Assembly (NCBI GenBank): GCA_016936505.1
Contig: JAFGXS010000050.1
Coordinates: 1 to 53,587, forward strand
Direction of reading: 5' to 3'
Source of the DNA: Bacteroidales bacterium
Lineage (GTDB): Bacteria > Bacteroidota > Bacteroidia > Bacteroidales > F082
Length of the DNA stretch: 53,587 bases
Shown: positions 1 through 7,581 of the stretch, piece after piece
Numbering within the stretch: the first letter of the stretch is position 1
How the letters are laid out: the number at the start of each line of letters is the position of its first letter
Notes under the pieces: model-generated
The model's input: the letters and a program-made list of their open reading frames with translations, nothing else
What the model was told of the DNA's origin: nothing
Databases searched by the model: none
Made by a program: the position numbers and the translations under genes

Positions 1-1
1 C

Positions 2-181
2 GACAACGATTTGTTTAGGTTTAACTACGATATTTTCCATGATAAGGATAAAATTCTTATTGTTTTCAAATACTATTTCAAGAAAAGTATCTATCCTGCT
101 GATTACTATCTTCGACTGAAGAACTTCTTTAAAAGTATTGTTGACAAAGGAAACGATAGAATTGTACTGAAAAAAGAATAA
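2..181 (+). CDS. C-terminal end of a DUF3857/transglutaminase-like protein (partial)
   Basis: An open frame runs from the window edge to TAA at 179-181 and gives 59 residues ending in VLKKE. The pattern YPADYYLRLKNFFKSIV followed by a lysine-rich end resembles the extreme C-terminus of Bacteroidota DUF3857/DUF3858 proteins, which are secreted transglutaminase-like proteins ending in a small beta domain. Seen: the frame and the motif. Inferred: the family, from a short tail only. The N-terminus, signal peptide and catalytic part lie outside the window, so function cannot be tested here. Confidence 0.45.
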   Translation, partial: DNDLFRFNYDIFHDKDKILIVFKYYFKKSIYPADYYLRLKNFFKSIVDKGNDRIVLKKE

Positions 182-213
182 GGTTTCCATCCATTCTGAC
201 ACCAACCCGCGTG

Positions 214-247
214 AGGTTTATTATATTTGTTGAAATATAATAAACCT
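214..247 (+). promoter_or_regulatory. 15-bp perfect inverted repeat containing a -7 box, directly upstream of ogt
   Basis: Positions 214-228 are the exact reverse complement of 233-247, with loop GTTG. The left arm and loop hold TATATTTG (222-229), an exact match to the Bacteroidota -7 consensus TAnnTTTG. The repeat ends one base before the ogt start codon. It could be an operator over the promoter, a 5' hairpin controlling ribosome access, or a terminator of the upstream gene, although no T-run follows it. Confidence 0.55.
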
Positions 248-248
248 T

Positions 249-779
249 ATGGCTGAGATTCAGATTCAATATTTAAAAACTTCTGTGGGAGAACTGATTC
301 TTGGTTCCTTTGACGAAAAATTGTGTCTGTGCGACTGGCGCTACAGAAAGAAAAGAGACAAAATTGACAAGAGAATTTGTCAGGGGCTCCAATCAGAATA
401 CGTCGAAAAAGAATCACCTATCCATTTACTTGCCAAACAACAAATCAACGAGTATCTGATCGGTGAAAGGAAAGAATTTGATATTCCTCTACTACTCATC
501 GGTAGCGACTTTCAAAAACTGGTGTGGAATGAATTGCTGAAAATTCCCTTTGGTAAAACAGAAACCTATCTGGGCTTGGCCCGGAAAATGAAGAATGAAT
601 CAGCCATCAGGGCTGTTGCTACAGCTAATGGTGCGAACGCCATTTCCATTATTGTACCCTGCCATAGAATTATCGGTTCTGATAAAAAACTGGTGGGATA
701 TGCAGGAGGAACAAGAACCAAGAGAAAATTACTTGAACTGGAAGCTGAAGCTACACCCGATCCATGGAAGTTGTTTTAA
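249..779 (+). CDS. ogt: Methylated-DNA--protein-cysteine methyltransferase
   Basis: Suicide DNA-repair enzyme that moves the alkyl group from O6-alkylguanine (or O4-alkylthymine) to its own cysteine. The 176-residue protein has the diagnostic active-site motif IIVPCHRIIG with acceptor Cys138, preceded by the helix-turn-helix region (FGKTETYLGLARKMKN, then RAVATANGAN) that contains the arginine finger. Length is normal for single-domain Ogt/MGMT. ATG at 249 is chosen because it directly follows the 214-247 palindrome and keeps the usual short N-terminal domain. The next gene downstream is an AraC regulator on the same strand, but 70 bases separate them and co-transcription is uncertain. Confidence 0.95.
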   Translation: MAEIQIQYLKTSVGELILGSFDEKLCLCDWRYRKKRDKIDKRICQGLQSEYVEKESPIHLLAKQQINEYLIGERKEFDIPLLLIGSDFQKLVWNELLKIPFGKTETYLGLARKMKNESAIRAVATANGANAISIIVPCHRIIGSDKKLVGYAGGTRTKRKLLELEAEATPDPWKLF

Positions 780-852
780 TCATTGTTAACGCACCCTATC
801 CTTTTCTTTCTTAACAAATTATTACTTTTACACTTTGTACAAAAGTGCTCTT

Positions 853-1725
853 ATGGAGAACTATAAAACATACAAACAGGTAGTATCAGATCCTTATATA
901 CAGTTCAGGGTTTCCAGAATGGAGGATATTTGGGACGAACGTAAAGGCGAACCGGATGTTCCTCACCGGCACGAATATTACACCATATTGCTCCTCAAAA
1001 AGGGAAATGGTCAGCACTTTATTGACTTTAACGAATACAAAATGGAACCCCGACAGGTATTTTTTGTCAGCCCTGGGCAAATTCACCAGGTCATTGAGTA
1101 TGAGAAGTCTTTTGGATATGTCATTGTATTTTCACACGACTTTTTAGCTGAAAATAATATACCTTGTAGTTTTATTGAGGATCTGAACCTTTTTAACGAT
1201 CACGGATATACACCACCTTTGCCGCTTCACGACTATGAGCTGGATAAATTATTACGTTACAGTGATGAAATGTTTGACTTGTATCAAAGCGACAGCAAAT
1301 TCAAAGATCAGGCCATTGGTTCTTTTTTACAACTCTTTTTAATCCATTGCAACAACCTCTGCACCATTGGAATTGACAACCCACAAAATCATGAAGCGGG
1401 AAACTCCATTCTCAGAAATTTCAAAGAGCTTGTTAATCTGAACTTCAAATCGTGGCACAACGCAAATATTTATGCTTCTGAATTAAATGTTACACCCGAT
1501 CATCTGAACCGGGTTGTAAAATCTCTTTCCGGAAAATCAACAAAAGATTTTATTCAGACCCGTATTATTGTAGAAGCAAAACGTATGCTATATTTCAGCG
1601 ATCTTACAACCAAAGAAATAGGTTATGAGCTGGGGTTCTCCGAGCCTGCCAATTTCAGTGCTTTTTTTAAAAATGCTACCGGCCACTCTCCTTCCGGATT
1701 TAAATTACAACGCCAATCCTCATAA
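853..1725 (+). CDS. AraC-family transcriptional regulator with cupin sensor domain
   Basis: A 290-residue regulator. The N-terminal cupin-like domain has the typical PHRHEYYTILLLKKG start and a VSPGQIHQV motif. The C-terminal 100 residues form the double HTH: first helix-turn-helix around ASELNVTPDHLNRVVKSLSG, second around TTKEIGYELGFSEPANFSAF, and the family ending KNATGHSPSGFK. The frame is open back to TTG at 835, but ATG 853 is the likelier start and is the usual distance from the cupin. It lies directly upstream of pirin and yceI genes, an arrangement that suggests it controls them. The ligand cannot be read from the sequence. Confidence 0.92.
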   Translation: MENYKTYKQVVSDPYIQFRVSRMEDIWDERKGEPDVPHRHEYYTILLLKKGNGQHFIDFNEYKMEPRQVFFVSPGQIHQVIEYEKSFGYVIVFSHDFLAENNIPCSFIEDLNLFNDHGYTPPLPLHDYELDKLLRYSDEMFDLYQSDSKFKDQAIGSFLQLFLIHCNNLCTIGIDNPQNHEAGNSILRNFKELVNLNFKSWHNANIYASELNVTPDHLNRVVKSLSGKSTKDFIQTRIIVEAKRMLYFSDLTTKEIGYELGFSEPANFSAFFKNATGHSPSGFKLQRQSS

Positions 1726-1847
1726 ATATATTCAATTTCTACCATAAAGTCGGATTTTCATAAGCTTCTGTCCAGTTTTCATATTTTCTCATCAGATGTT
1801 TAGCCTGACCTTTGCAAAGTCATTTTGAATAAACGAAGGGCTCAGAA

Positions 1848-2561
1848 ATGAAAACAGTACTTCATAAAGCAGAAACAAGAGGCCATGCCAATCATGGCTG
1901 GCTCAATACCTACTTCAGCTTCAGTTTTGCAGGGTATTACAATCCCGAACGCATCCACTTTGGAACACTACGGGTTCTCAACGACGACACCATAGCTGCC
2001 GGTACAGGCTTTGGAATGCATCCTCACGACAATATGGAAATTATTACCATCCCCACAGAAGGAACATTAACCCATAATGACAGTATGGGAAACGGCTCTG
2101 ACATTAAAGAAGGAGACGTGCAGGTAATGAGTGCCGGAAGCGGAGTTTTTCACAGCGAATCGAACAAAGATCAGCATCAACAGGTAAAACTGTTTCAGAT
2201 ATGGGTTTTCCCGAATAAAAAAAATGTTACTCCACGATATGATCAGATATCATTGAAAAACATAGAAAAAGAAAATGAGCTTTATCAGATCCTTTCGCCT
2301 TCTCTGAAAGATCAGGGTGTGTGGATTCATCAGGATGCATGGTTCTCTATGGGAAAACTCAAAGCCGGTTCAGCACACACCTACTATCTGAAAAAAGAAG
2401 GAAACGGACTGTATGTATTCATGATTGAAGGCTCAGCTGAAATAGCAGGACAAGTGCTAAACAAAAGAGATGGCTTTGGAATCTGGGAAACCGAAACAGT
2501 ACCTATTGATGTGAAAAAGGATTCATGGATATTGTTGATGGATATCCCGATGCAACTATAA
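1848..2561 (+). CDS. Pirin family protein (bicupin, quercetinase-like)
   Basis: A 237-residue two-cupin protein of the pirin/YhaK/YhhW family. The N-terminal cupin carries the expected metal ligands: His58 and His60 in MHPHDNMEI, then His102 and Glu104 in VFHSES. The C-terminal cupin is shorter and lacks an obvious metal set, as usual. Bacterial members include quercetin 2,3-dioxygenases and redox-sensing proteins, so the exact substrate is unknown. It is followed 25 bases later by the YceI gene on the same strand and is preceded by the AraC regulator. Together the three look like a small inducible unit. Confidence 0.9.
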   Translation: MKTVLHKAETRGHANHGWLNTYFSFSFAGYYNPERIHFGTLRVLNDDTIAAGTGFGMHPHDNMEIITIPTEGTLTHNDSMGNGSDIKEGDVQVMSAGSGVFHSESNKDQHQQVKLFQIWVFPNKKNVTPRYDQISLKNIEKENELYQILSPSLKDQGVWIHQDAWFSMGKLKAGSAHTYYLKKEGNGLYVFMIEGSAEIAGQVLNKRDGFGIWETETVPIDVKKDSWILLMDIPMQL

Positions 2562-2586
2562 TTCGTAAACACTTAATTTTAATACA

Positions 2587-3108
2587 ATGGAAGCTAATAA
2601 AAGCAAATGGGTTGTTGACCCGGCTCACTCTGAAGTGGGCTTTAAAGTAAAGCACATGATGATTTCAACCGTAACAGGTTATTTTGAAAAGTTTGAAGCC
2701 ACCGCTTGTACAGAGCAGGATGATTTCAAAAATGCAAAAGTAGAGGTGAACATTGACGTAGACTCAATCAGCACAAAACAAAGTGACAGAGATGCTCACC
2801 TGAAATCTGATGATTTTTTTAACGCCGGAAAGTATCCTAAGATTACGTTTCAATCAAAATCATTCAACGGTTCTACTTTAACTGGAGATTTAACCATCAG
2901 AGACATTACCAAAGAAGTTGAACTGGATGTGGATTTCAATGGCATAGCCACAGATCCTTACGGTCAAACCAAAGCAGGATTCGAAGTAACCGGTGAGATC
3001 AGCAGAAAAGAATTCGGTCTAACGTGGAACGCCGTAACTGAAGCCGGAAGCGTTGTGGTTTCCGACAAAGTGAAACTGGTCATCGATATTCAGTTTATTA
3101 AACAATAA
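2587..3108 (+). CDS. YceI family lipid-binding protein
   Basis: A 173-residue YceI-like lipocalin-fold protein. It opens with the family signature WVVDPAHSEVGFKVKHMMIS and contains KSDDFFNAGKYPKITFQS and LTIRDITKEVELDV, the standard beta-strand blocks. YceI proteins bind polyisoprenoids or similar amphiphiles. No signal peptide is visible, so this copy should be cytoplasmic, as is common for Bacteroidota versions next to pirin. It ends just before a strong terminator at 3130, closing the araC-pirin-yceI unit. Confidence 0.93.
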   Translation: MEANKSKWVVDPAHSEVGFKVKHMMISTVTGYFEKFEATACTEQDDFKNAKVEVNIDVDSISTKQSDRDAHLKSDDFFNAGKYPKITFQSKSFNGSTLTGDLTIRDITKEVELDVDFNGIATDPYGQTKAGFEVTGEISRKEFGLTWNAVTEAGSVVVSDKVKLVIDIQFIKQ

Positions 3109-3129
3109 ATCACATTCGATTTTATTATT

Positions 3130-3157
3130 AAAGCTGCTCTTACGGGCAGCTTTTTTT
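3130..3157 (+). terminator. Rho-independent terminator after yceI
   Basis: Stem AAAGCTGC (3130-3137) pairs with GCAGCTTT (3146-3153) around an 8-base loop and runs into a T-tract (3151-3157). It lies 22 bases after the yceI stop. Confidence 0.9.
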
Positions 3158-3180
3158 GTTTCTCCCATTCAAATTCATTT

Positions 3181-3205
3181 TTTACACGTACTTTCGATGT
3201 GTAAA
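3181..3205 (+). promoter_or_regulatory. Inverted repeat TTTACAC/GTGTAAA around a -7-like box
   Basis: TTTACAC (3181-3187) and GTGTAAA (3199-3205) are exact inverted copies. The spacer holds TACTTTCG (3189-3196), one mismatch from TAnnTTTG. This is probably the promoter of the DUF1697 gene and possibly an operator. The layout is like that upstream of ogt. Confidence 0.4.
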
Positions 3206-3223
3206 TCATAAAATTAAAGCTTC

Positions 3224-3769
3224 TTGACTCAACGCATTTCCATATTACGAGGTATCAATGTAGGTGGAAAAAGAAAAATTCTGATGCCCGACTTAATAAC
3301 GATGATGAAAAAACTCGGATTCTCAGATTGTCGAACCTATATTCAAAGCGGAAACATGCTGTTCAATTACGATCAGAATGTTGAAAATTCTGAGCTTGAG
3401 CTTTTGATTGAAAAAGCAATACTGCAAACTTTTGAATTTGATGTACCGGTAATGGTCAGAACCAAAAAAGATTTTCTGAAACTCGCTGAAATCAATCCTT
3501 TTTATCGCGATAAGTCAACCGACATGGATCGGCTGCATGTTACTTTCCTCAAAGAAACCCCAACACAGAAGTTCGTTGCCGAAATAGCAAACATAGACTT
3601 TACACCTGACTCATTTCAGATTATTGACAACCATGTTTTATTATATTGCTCAGGAAAATACAGCGATACAAAACTGACCAACCAGTTTTTTGAAAAGAAA
3701 TTAAAAGTTCAGGCCACTACCCGAAACTGGAAAACAGTATTAAAGCTAATTGAATTATTAGAAAACTAA
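3224..3769 (+). CDS. DUF1697 domain-containing protein
   Basis: A 181-residue member of DUF1697, recognised by the N-terminal signature LRGINVGGKRKILMPDL and the following TYIQSGNMLF block. No biochemical function is established for the family. The start is TTG at 3224: in-frame ATGs are only found well inside the conserved LRGINVGG block or later, and family members normally begin 4-8 residues before that motif, exactly where TTG lies. It is a single gene bounded upstream by a terminator and downstream by a convergent gene 49 bases away. Confidence 0.88.
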   Translation: MTQRISILRGINVGGKRKILMPDLITMMKKLGFSDCRTYIQSGNMLFNYDQNVENSELELLIEKAILQTFEFDVPVMVRTKKDFLKLAEINPFYRDKSTDMDRLHVTFLKETPTQKFVAEIANIDFTPDSFQIIDNHVLLYCSGKYSDTKLTNQFFEKKLKVQATTRNWKTVLKLIELLEN

Positions 3770-3818
3770 TCCGATTTAATGAAGCAACAATAGCCGACAA
3801 TAAATAAACTTCAAACTG

Positions 3819-6800
3819 CTAGCGCAACATCTTTCGCCCATAAGCACCAATCAGGAAAGCTACCAAAAGAACGCCCAACACTGCATTAACTGTCATCCAT
3901 ATTTTCATGGGGCCAAGACCCGCAGGCGACCAGTCACCCATAAATGCAGCAAAAGTGGTTTGAAAAGTCAGCAATATAATGTTTCCAAAGTCAAGTGCAG
4001 CAATAGCAACACGGGTTTCATCCCACTGAATAAACAGGCTGGAGTTGAGCTGTCCTCCTATCCAGTATATGACTGAAAACAACAAAACAAGTAATATTGT
4101 TGACCCGAAAATCCGGAACAAATCAACACCCCATCCAAAAATATTTTCGAATACAAGCCATTTGATCCATTTTGAAGGTCTATTTAACCACGATACCGTG
4201 TTCATATCAAACAGATTCTTAAAATGCATCCAGCGGAAGTATGCCCTGTCCTCATCGCCAAGCTCTCCACTTCCGCCATAAATTTCCTTGATCACCAGAT
4301 ATTGATCCTGAAGGCGTTCATATAACAAGGGTTTGATCCTGTTCCGGACGTTTATTGAACTGGATTCACCTTCTGATAAAGAAATAAACTGCTTCATTAA
4401 TTCACTAAAATCAGCACAAAATGATTTCATTTTCTCTGTAATTTCGCTGCCAACCATTTCCTGATTCAACTCCGTAGCCAGATTTATGGTAGCTTCGAGC
4501 AACATCTTCTTTTCATCCTGATCTATAAATCCATAAAATAACGGAAAGAAGTCTTCCTTAAGCATCTGATGTACATCATCGGCATAATACAAAAGAACAT
4601 AAATCTGTTGTGGAACCTTTTCTTTGTCTTCCAAGTTATAATACCACGATTTTATTTCCCTCCATCTTTTCTTTAAACTCTTAAACCGAACCTCATCATC
4701 CAACACAAGAGTGCGTGCCAAAGGATAAGTTAGCGGATCATTATGAAACTTTTTCTCCAGCAGTCTTTCATCTGAAAGAGCAGGAAGCCTTTCCTGATTA
4801 CACAATTTACCACCCAGCATTTTCCATCCATCGGGCATATTAAACCCATTCAGTGTAGCACCGTTAAAGCTCACCTCCTCCAGCTTACTGTTCACAAAAT
4901 CCACTCTTTTATCAAAAAAAACACGATCAAGAATTAAGGTACTGGAAATAGAAACATTGGAATAAACTGCTGAACCACCGGTATAGGTTCCGGTCAAATC
5001 GGCATTTTTCTCAAAAATCACTTCCGAAAAAGTACTTTTACCTTCTACATGATTAAACAAGAAACATGCATTTTTCTCAAAATCAGACTCCTGCACTTCA
5101 ATTTCACGCATTCTGTTTTGAGAAACCGAAACAGGTGCACTGAAATGTAACTCCGAATGTGGATCACCCAGCCGCAAACGTCCTCTGAGCAGGTTATCTT
5201 CAAAATAAAAACGAACAGTACAATCTAGATGGAATAAGTGCGCTTTATTCATGTTATTCTGTCTGATCCAGCACCCTTTTTCCTTTAACACCAACTCTTC
5301 CGTGTCCTGAGGAATTTCAGGCGACATTAAATTCGTATGGCTGATTTCAAGTTCCTGCCCGAGATTATTGTTAAAAATCTCTACTTTTCCCATAAACATA
5401 GAACCGGTAATATGCACAGAATTGGCTACTTCATTGGCAGAAAGGAACAAATGAGCATTATTACTTTCTTCACCCGAAAAGTAAGTGGAATCCAGAACCA
5501 CCGAATCCCCTATATTATTTTTCTCGAACCAGAAATTGTCCTTAAACGTAACTTTATCGAATGATACTGACCTTACAAATTTTGAATTTTCAATACGGAT
5601 TACATTATAATGAGTTGAATGATCTTCTGTAAATTGCTTGTTACAAAACAATTCTGATATACTCACTTCTCCAAATGCATTTTCTGAAGATTCGAATCGT
5701 CCGGTTATCAGGTTCTTAACCTCAAAGTTTACCAATTGATTGTTTGACAGCGAAAGATCATCCCCTTCTACGTCATCCATATCCAGCTTTCCAAAAATAT
5801 AATTATGATCGTATTTGTGATCCTGCAAATTAAACTTATACAAAGTACAATCGTGATACATAACGTTATTCAACAGGTTCAGTACTTTTCCACCGCCACC
5901 CCACAGGTAACCAGAGTTTTGGAAAAAGCTGTTGGATGCCACATAAATATTGGAACCGATATGTGTCAGATTAAACTCATGATCTCCAAAGAAAAACGAT
6001 CCCGATATCAGCACATCGTTTCTTATCTCACAAAGCATCACCTTTACCTCTTCAAAAAGCATACAATTATTAATCTGCAAATCATGTTCAATACGCGTGC
6101 TTTCTATTGCGACACTCTTTTCAATAACGGTATTGCTTATATTGATATCACGGCCAAGAATACTGTATTTTACAAGCATTCCCTCTCTTAATACACTGGC
6201 TTTAAAGAAAAAATCATCTTTTAGATTTGAGGAATCCAGATTCAATGATCCTAAATTAAGATTAACCAATGTTGTGTTATGATATACCTCACTGTGGTCA
6301 ATAACAAACCTGCCCTCAACACTTGCCAGATGCATGGTCATATAGCCGTGAACTGTAGAGTGGTTTACATTCAGATTACCTGCAACGGTGGAATAACTTA
6401 AATGCAAATCGTCATAAAAGTGCATTTCATTGAGCGTAAAATCGCCGTCAAAATTACAGGCTTCAAAAACAGCTGCTTTATCCAGATTAACCTGGGAAAG
6501 TGTAATATCATTGAGAAACCTGCAGTTAATAAACTGAAGTTTTTGCAGAACTTTATTGTTCTCAAGAGTTAATTGTTCAATGATACAATCAGAAACCAGC
6601 ACCGGTTGATCAATAACCAGATCTGCCGGAAAAATCAAATGTTTAATATGCTGACCAGTAATTTCTGTCTTTCCTTTATCAACAGCACTAACAATTACTT
6701 TATCCTGCTTTTTTAGTCTTACTTTATTTCCCGGTTCTGAAGCTACAGCATTCAATTCCATATGGTGCCTTACATCTGTGTTCACCAGTTTAAGTTCGGG

Positions 6801-7421
6801 AGTTTTTTTATTATTTAAAAAATGAAGCTTATCAATTCTACTGTCAGTAATGGTAATCTGCTGATCAAAATCACAGCCTCTAAACATTAAATCACCCTCA
6901 TAATTTTCAACCTGAACAGGTTCATAAAACTTGCAATCATTAAAATTGACAGAGTAAAAATTATGTGGACCCCAGAAATCCTTTATTTCATTTTCGGCTA
7001 CTGAAGTATTAATAATCTTTAAATGAACAATATGACAACCATCAAAAACAATCGGGAAACAAGAAGTCTGAAGGTCAACCCCTTCAATAATCAATTCACT
7101 GATGTAACTGTCCTTAAATGAAATGATTTTTCCAAAGTTTTCACTATCGGTAATATTCTTCAAATGCAGTGTCCTTATGTCCAACTGAACAGCCGGCATT
7201 TTATCAAGGAATTCTGAAAATGATGTCAGGCTTTCAAAAACCAAAGGTTCCTCATCAAATACAGTTAGTACCGATTTGTTCTTCAAAACAAAATATTTTT
7301 GCTTGCACGTGGGGCAGGTTAAATATTGTTCTTCATCGGATTCGGGTAAAGTTAAAATTTCTCCGCCAGCCCATTCTGTATGGCACTGACTGTTTTTACA
7401 AATAAAGTAGGCATTGTCCAT
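3819..7421 (-). CDS. Zinc-ribbon / long beta-helix / ion-channel-like membrane protein
   Basis: A 1200-residue protein with three parts. (1) Residues 1-45 are a zinc ribbon with Cys8-x4-Cys13 and Cys36-x2-Cys39. (2) About residues 60-850 are a long series of short beta-strand turns (patterns such as FDGCHIVHLKI and FINCRFLNDITLSQVNL), read as a pentapeptide-like right-handed beta-helix. (3) A helical linker leads to two membrane spans (about 1100-1123 and 1174-1194). Between them, TTFAAFMGDWSP at about 1155-1166 sits where potassium channels have TTVGYGDxxP. Pentapeptide-repeat proteins fused to two-span channel modules are a known architecture. Here the filter is altered (no GYG, two extra residues), so conduction is doubtful. 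There is no signal peptide, so the helix should face the cytoplasm. Substrate and role are unknown. Confidence 0.75.
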   Translation of the reverse strand: MDNAYFICKNSQCHTEWAGGEILTLPESDEEQYLTCPTCKQKYFVLKNKSVLTVFDEEPLVFESLTSFSEFLDKMPAVQLDIRTLHLKNITDSENFGKIISFKDSYISELIIEGVDLQTSCFPIVFDGCHIVHLKIINTSVAENEIKDFWGPHNFYSVNFNDCKFYEPVQVENYEGDLMFRGCDFDQQITITDSRIDKLHFLNNKKTPELKLVNTDVRHHMELNAVASEPGNKVRLKKQDKVIVSAVDKGKTEITGQHIKHLIFPADLVIDQPVLVSDCIIEQLTLENNKVLQKLQFINCRFLNDITLSQVNLDKAAVFEACNFDGDFTLNEMHFYDDLHLSYSTVAGNLNVNHSTVHGYMTMHLASVEGRFVIDHSEVYHNTTLVNLNLGSLNLDSSNLKDDFFFKASVLREGMLVKYSILGRDINISNTVIEKSVAIESTRIEHDLQINNCMLFEEVKVMLCEIRNDVLISGSFFFGDHEFNLTHIGSNIYVASNSFFQNSGYLWGGGGKVLNLLNNVMYHDCTLYKFNLQDHKYDHNYIFGKLDMDDVEGDDLSLSNNQLVNFEVKNLITGRFESSENAFGEVSISELFCNKQFTEDHSTHYNVIRIENSKFVRSVSFDKVTFKDNFWFEKNNIGDSVVLDSTYFSGEESNNAHLFLSANEVANSVHITGSMFMGKVEIFNNNLGQELEISHTNLMSPEIPQDTEELVLKEKGCWIRQNNMNKAHLFHLDCTVRFYFEDNLLRGRLRLGDPHSELHFSAPVSVSQNRMREIEVQESDFEKNACFLFNHVEGKSTFSEVIFEKNADLTGTYTGGSAVYSNVSISSTLILDRVFFDKRVDFVNSKLEEVSFNGATLNGFNMPDGWKMLGGKLCNQERLPALSDERLLEKKFHNDPLTYPLARTLVLDDEVRFKSLKKRWREIKSWYYNLEDKEKVPQQIYVLLYYADDVHQMLKEDFFPLFYGFIDQDEKKMLLEATINLATELNQEMVGSEITEKMKSFCADFSELMKQFISLSEGESSSINVRNRIKPLLYERLQDQYLVIKEIYGGSGELGDEDRAYFRWMHFKNLFDMNTVSWLNRPSKWIKWLVFENIFGWGVDLFRIFGSTILLVLLFSVIYWIGGQLNSSLFIQWDETRVAIAALDFGNIILLTFQTTFAAFMGDWSPAGLGPMKIWMTVNAVLGVLLVAFLIGAYGRKMLR

Positions 7422-7422
7422 A

Positions 7423-7454
7423 ATAGTATATTTAGCGCTTCTAAGATATACTAT
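7423..7454 (-). promoter_or_regulatory. Hairpin abutting the start codon of the beta-helix/channel gene
   Basis: ATAGTATAT (7423-7431) and ATATACTAT (7446-7454) are exact inverted copies around 14 bases that contain the palindrome AGCGCT. The repeat begins one base upstream of the ATG (7421 on the minus strand), so if transcribed it would occlude the ribosome site. It could instead be a protein operator. Confidence 0.4.
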
Positions 7455-7537
7455 TTACCACTGATAGTCAAATATTTATAAAAATTTAGACCTACTCTAA
7501 ATAACACAGCAAACATGAGTAAAAGCAATAAAACCGA

Positions 7538-7572
7538 TTATAAAAAGGAAGCCATTGGCTCCCTTTTTATAA
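7538..7572 (-). terminator. Terminator of the secreted GH57 gene
   Basis: Positions 7538-7553 pair with 7557-7572 (16 bp, one A-C mismatch, loop ATT). The stem is flanked by A5 and T5 tracts, so it can work on either strand. It starts 10 bases after the minus-strand stop codon. Confidence 0.85.
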
Positions 7573-7581
7573 TACAGAGAA

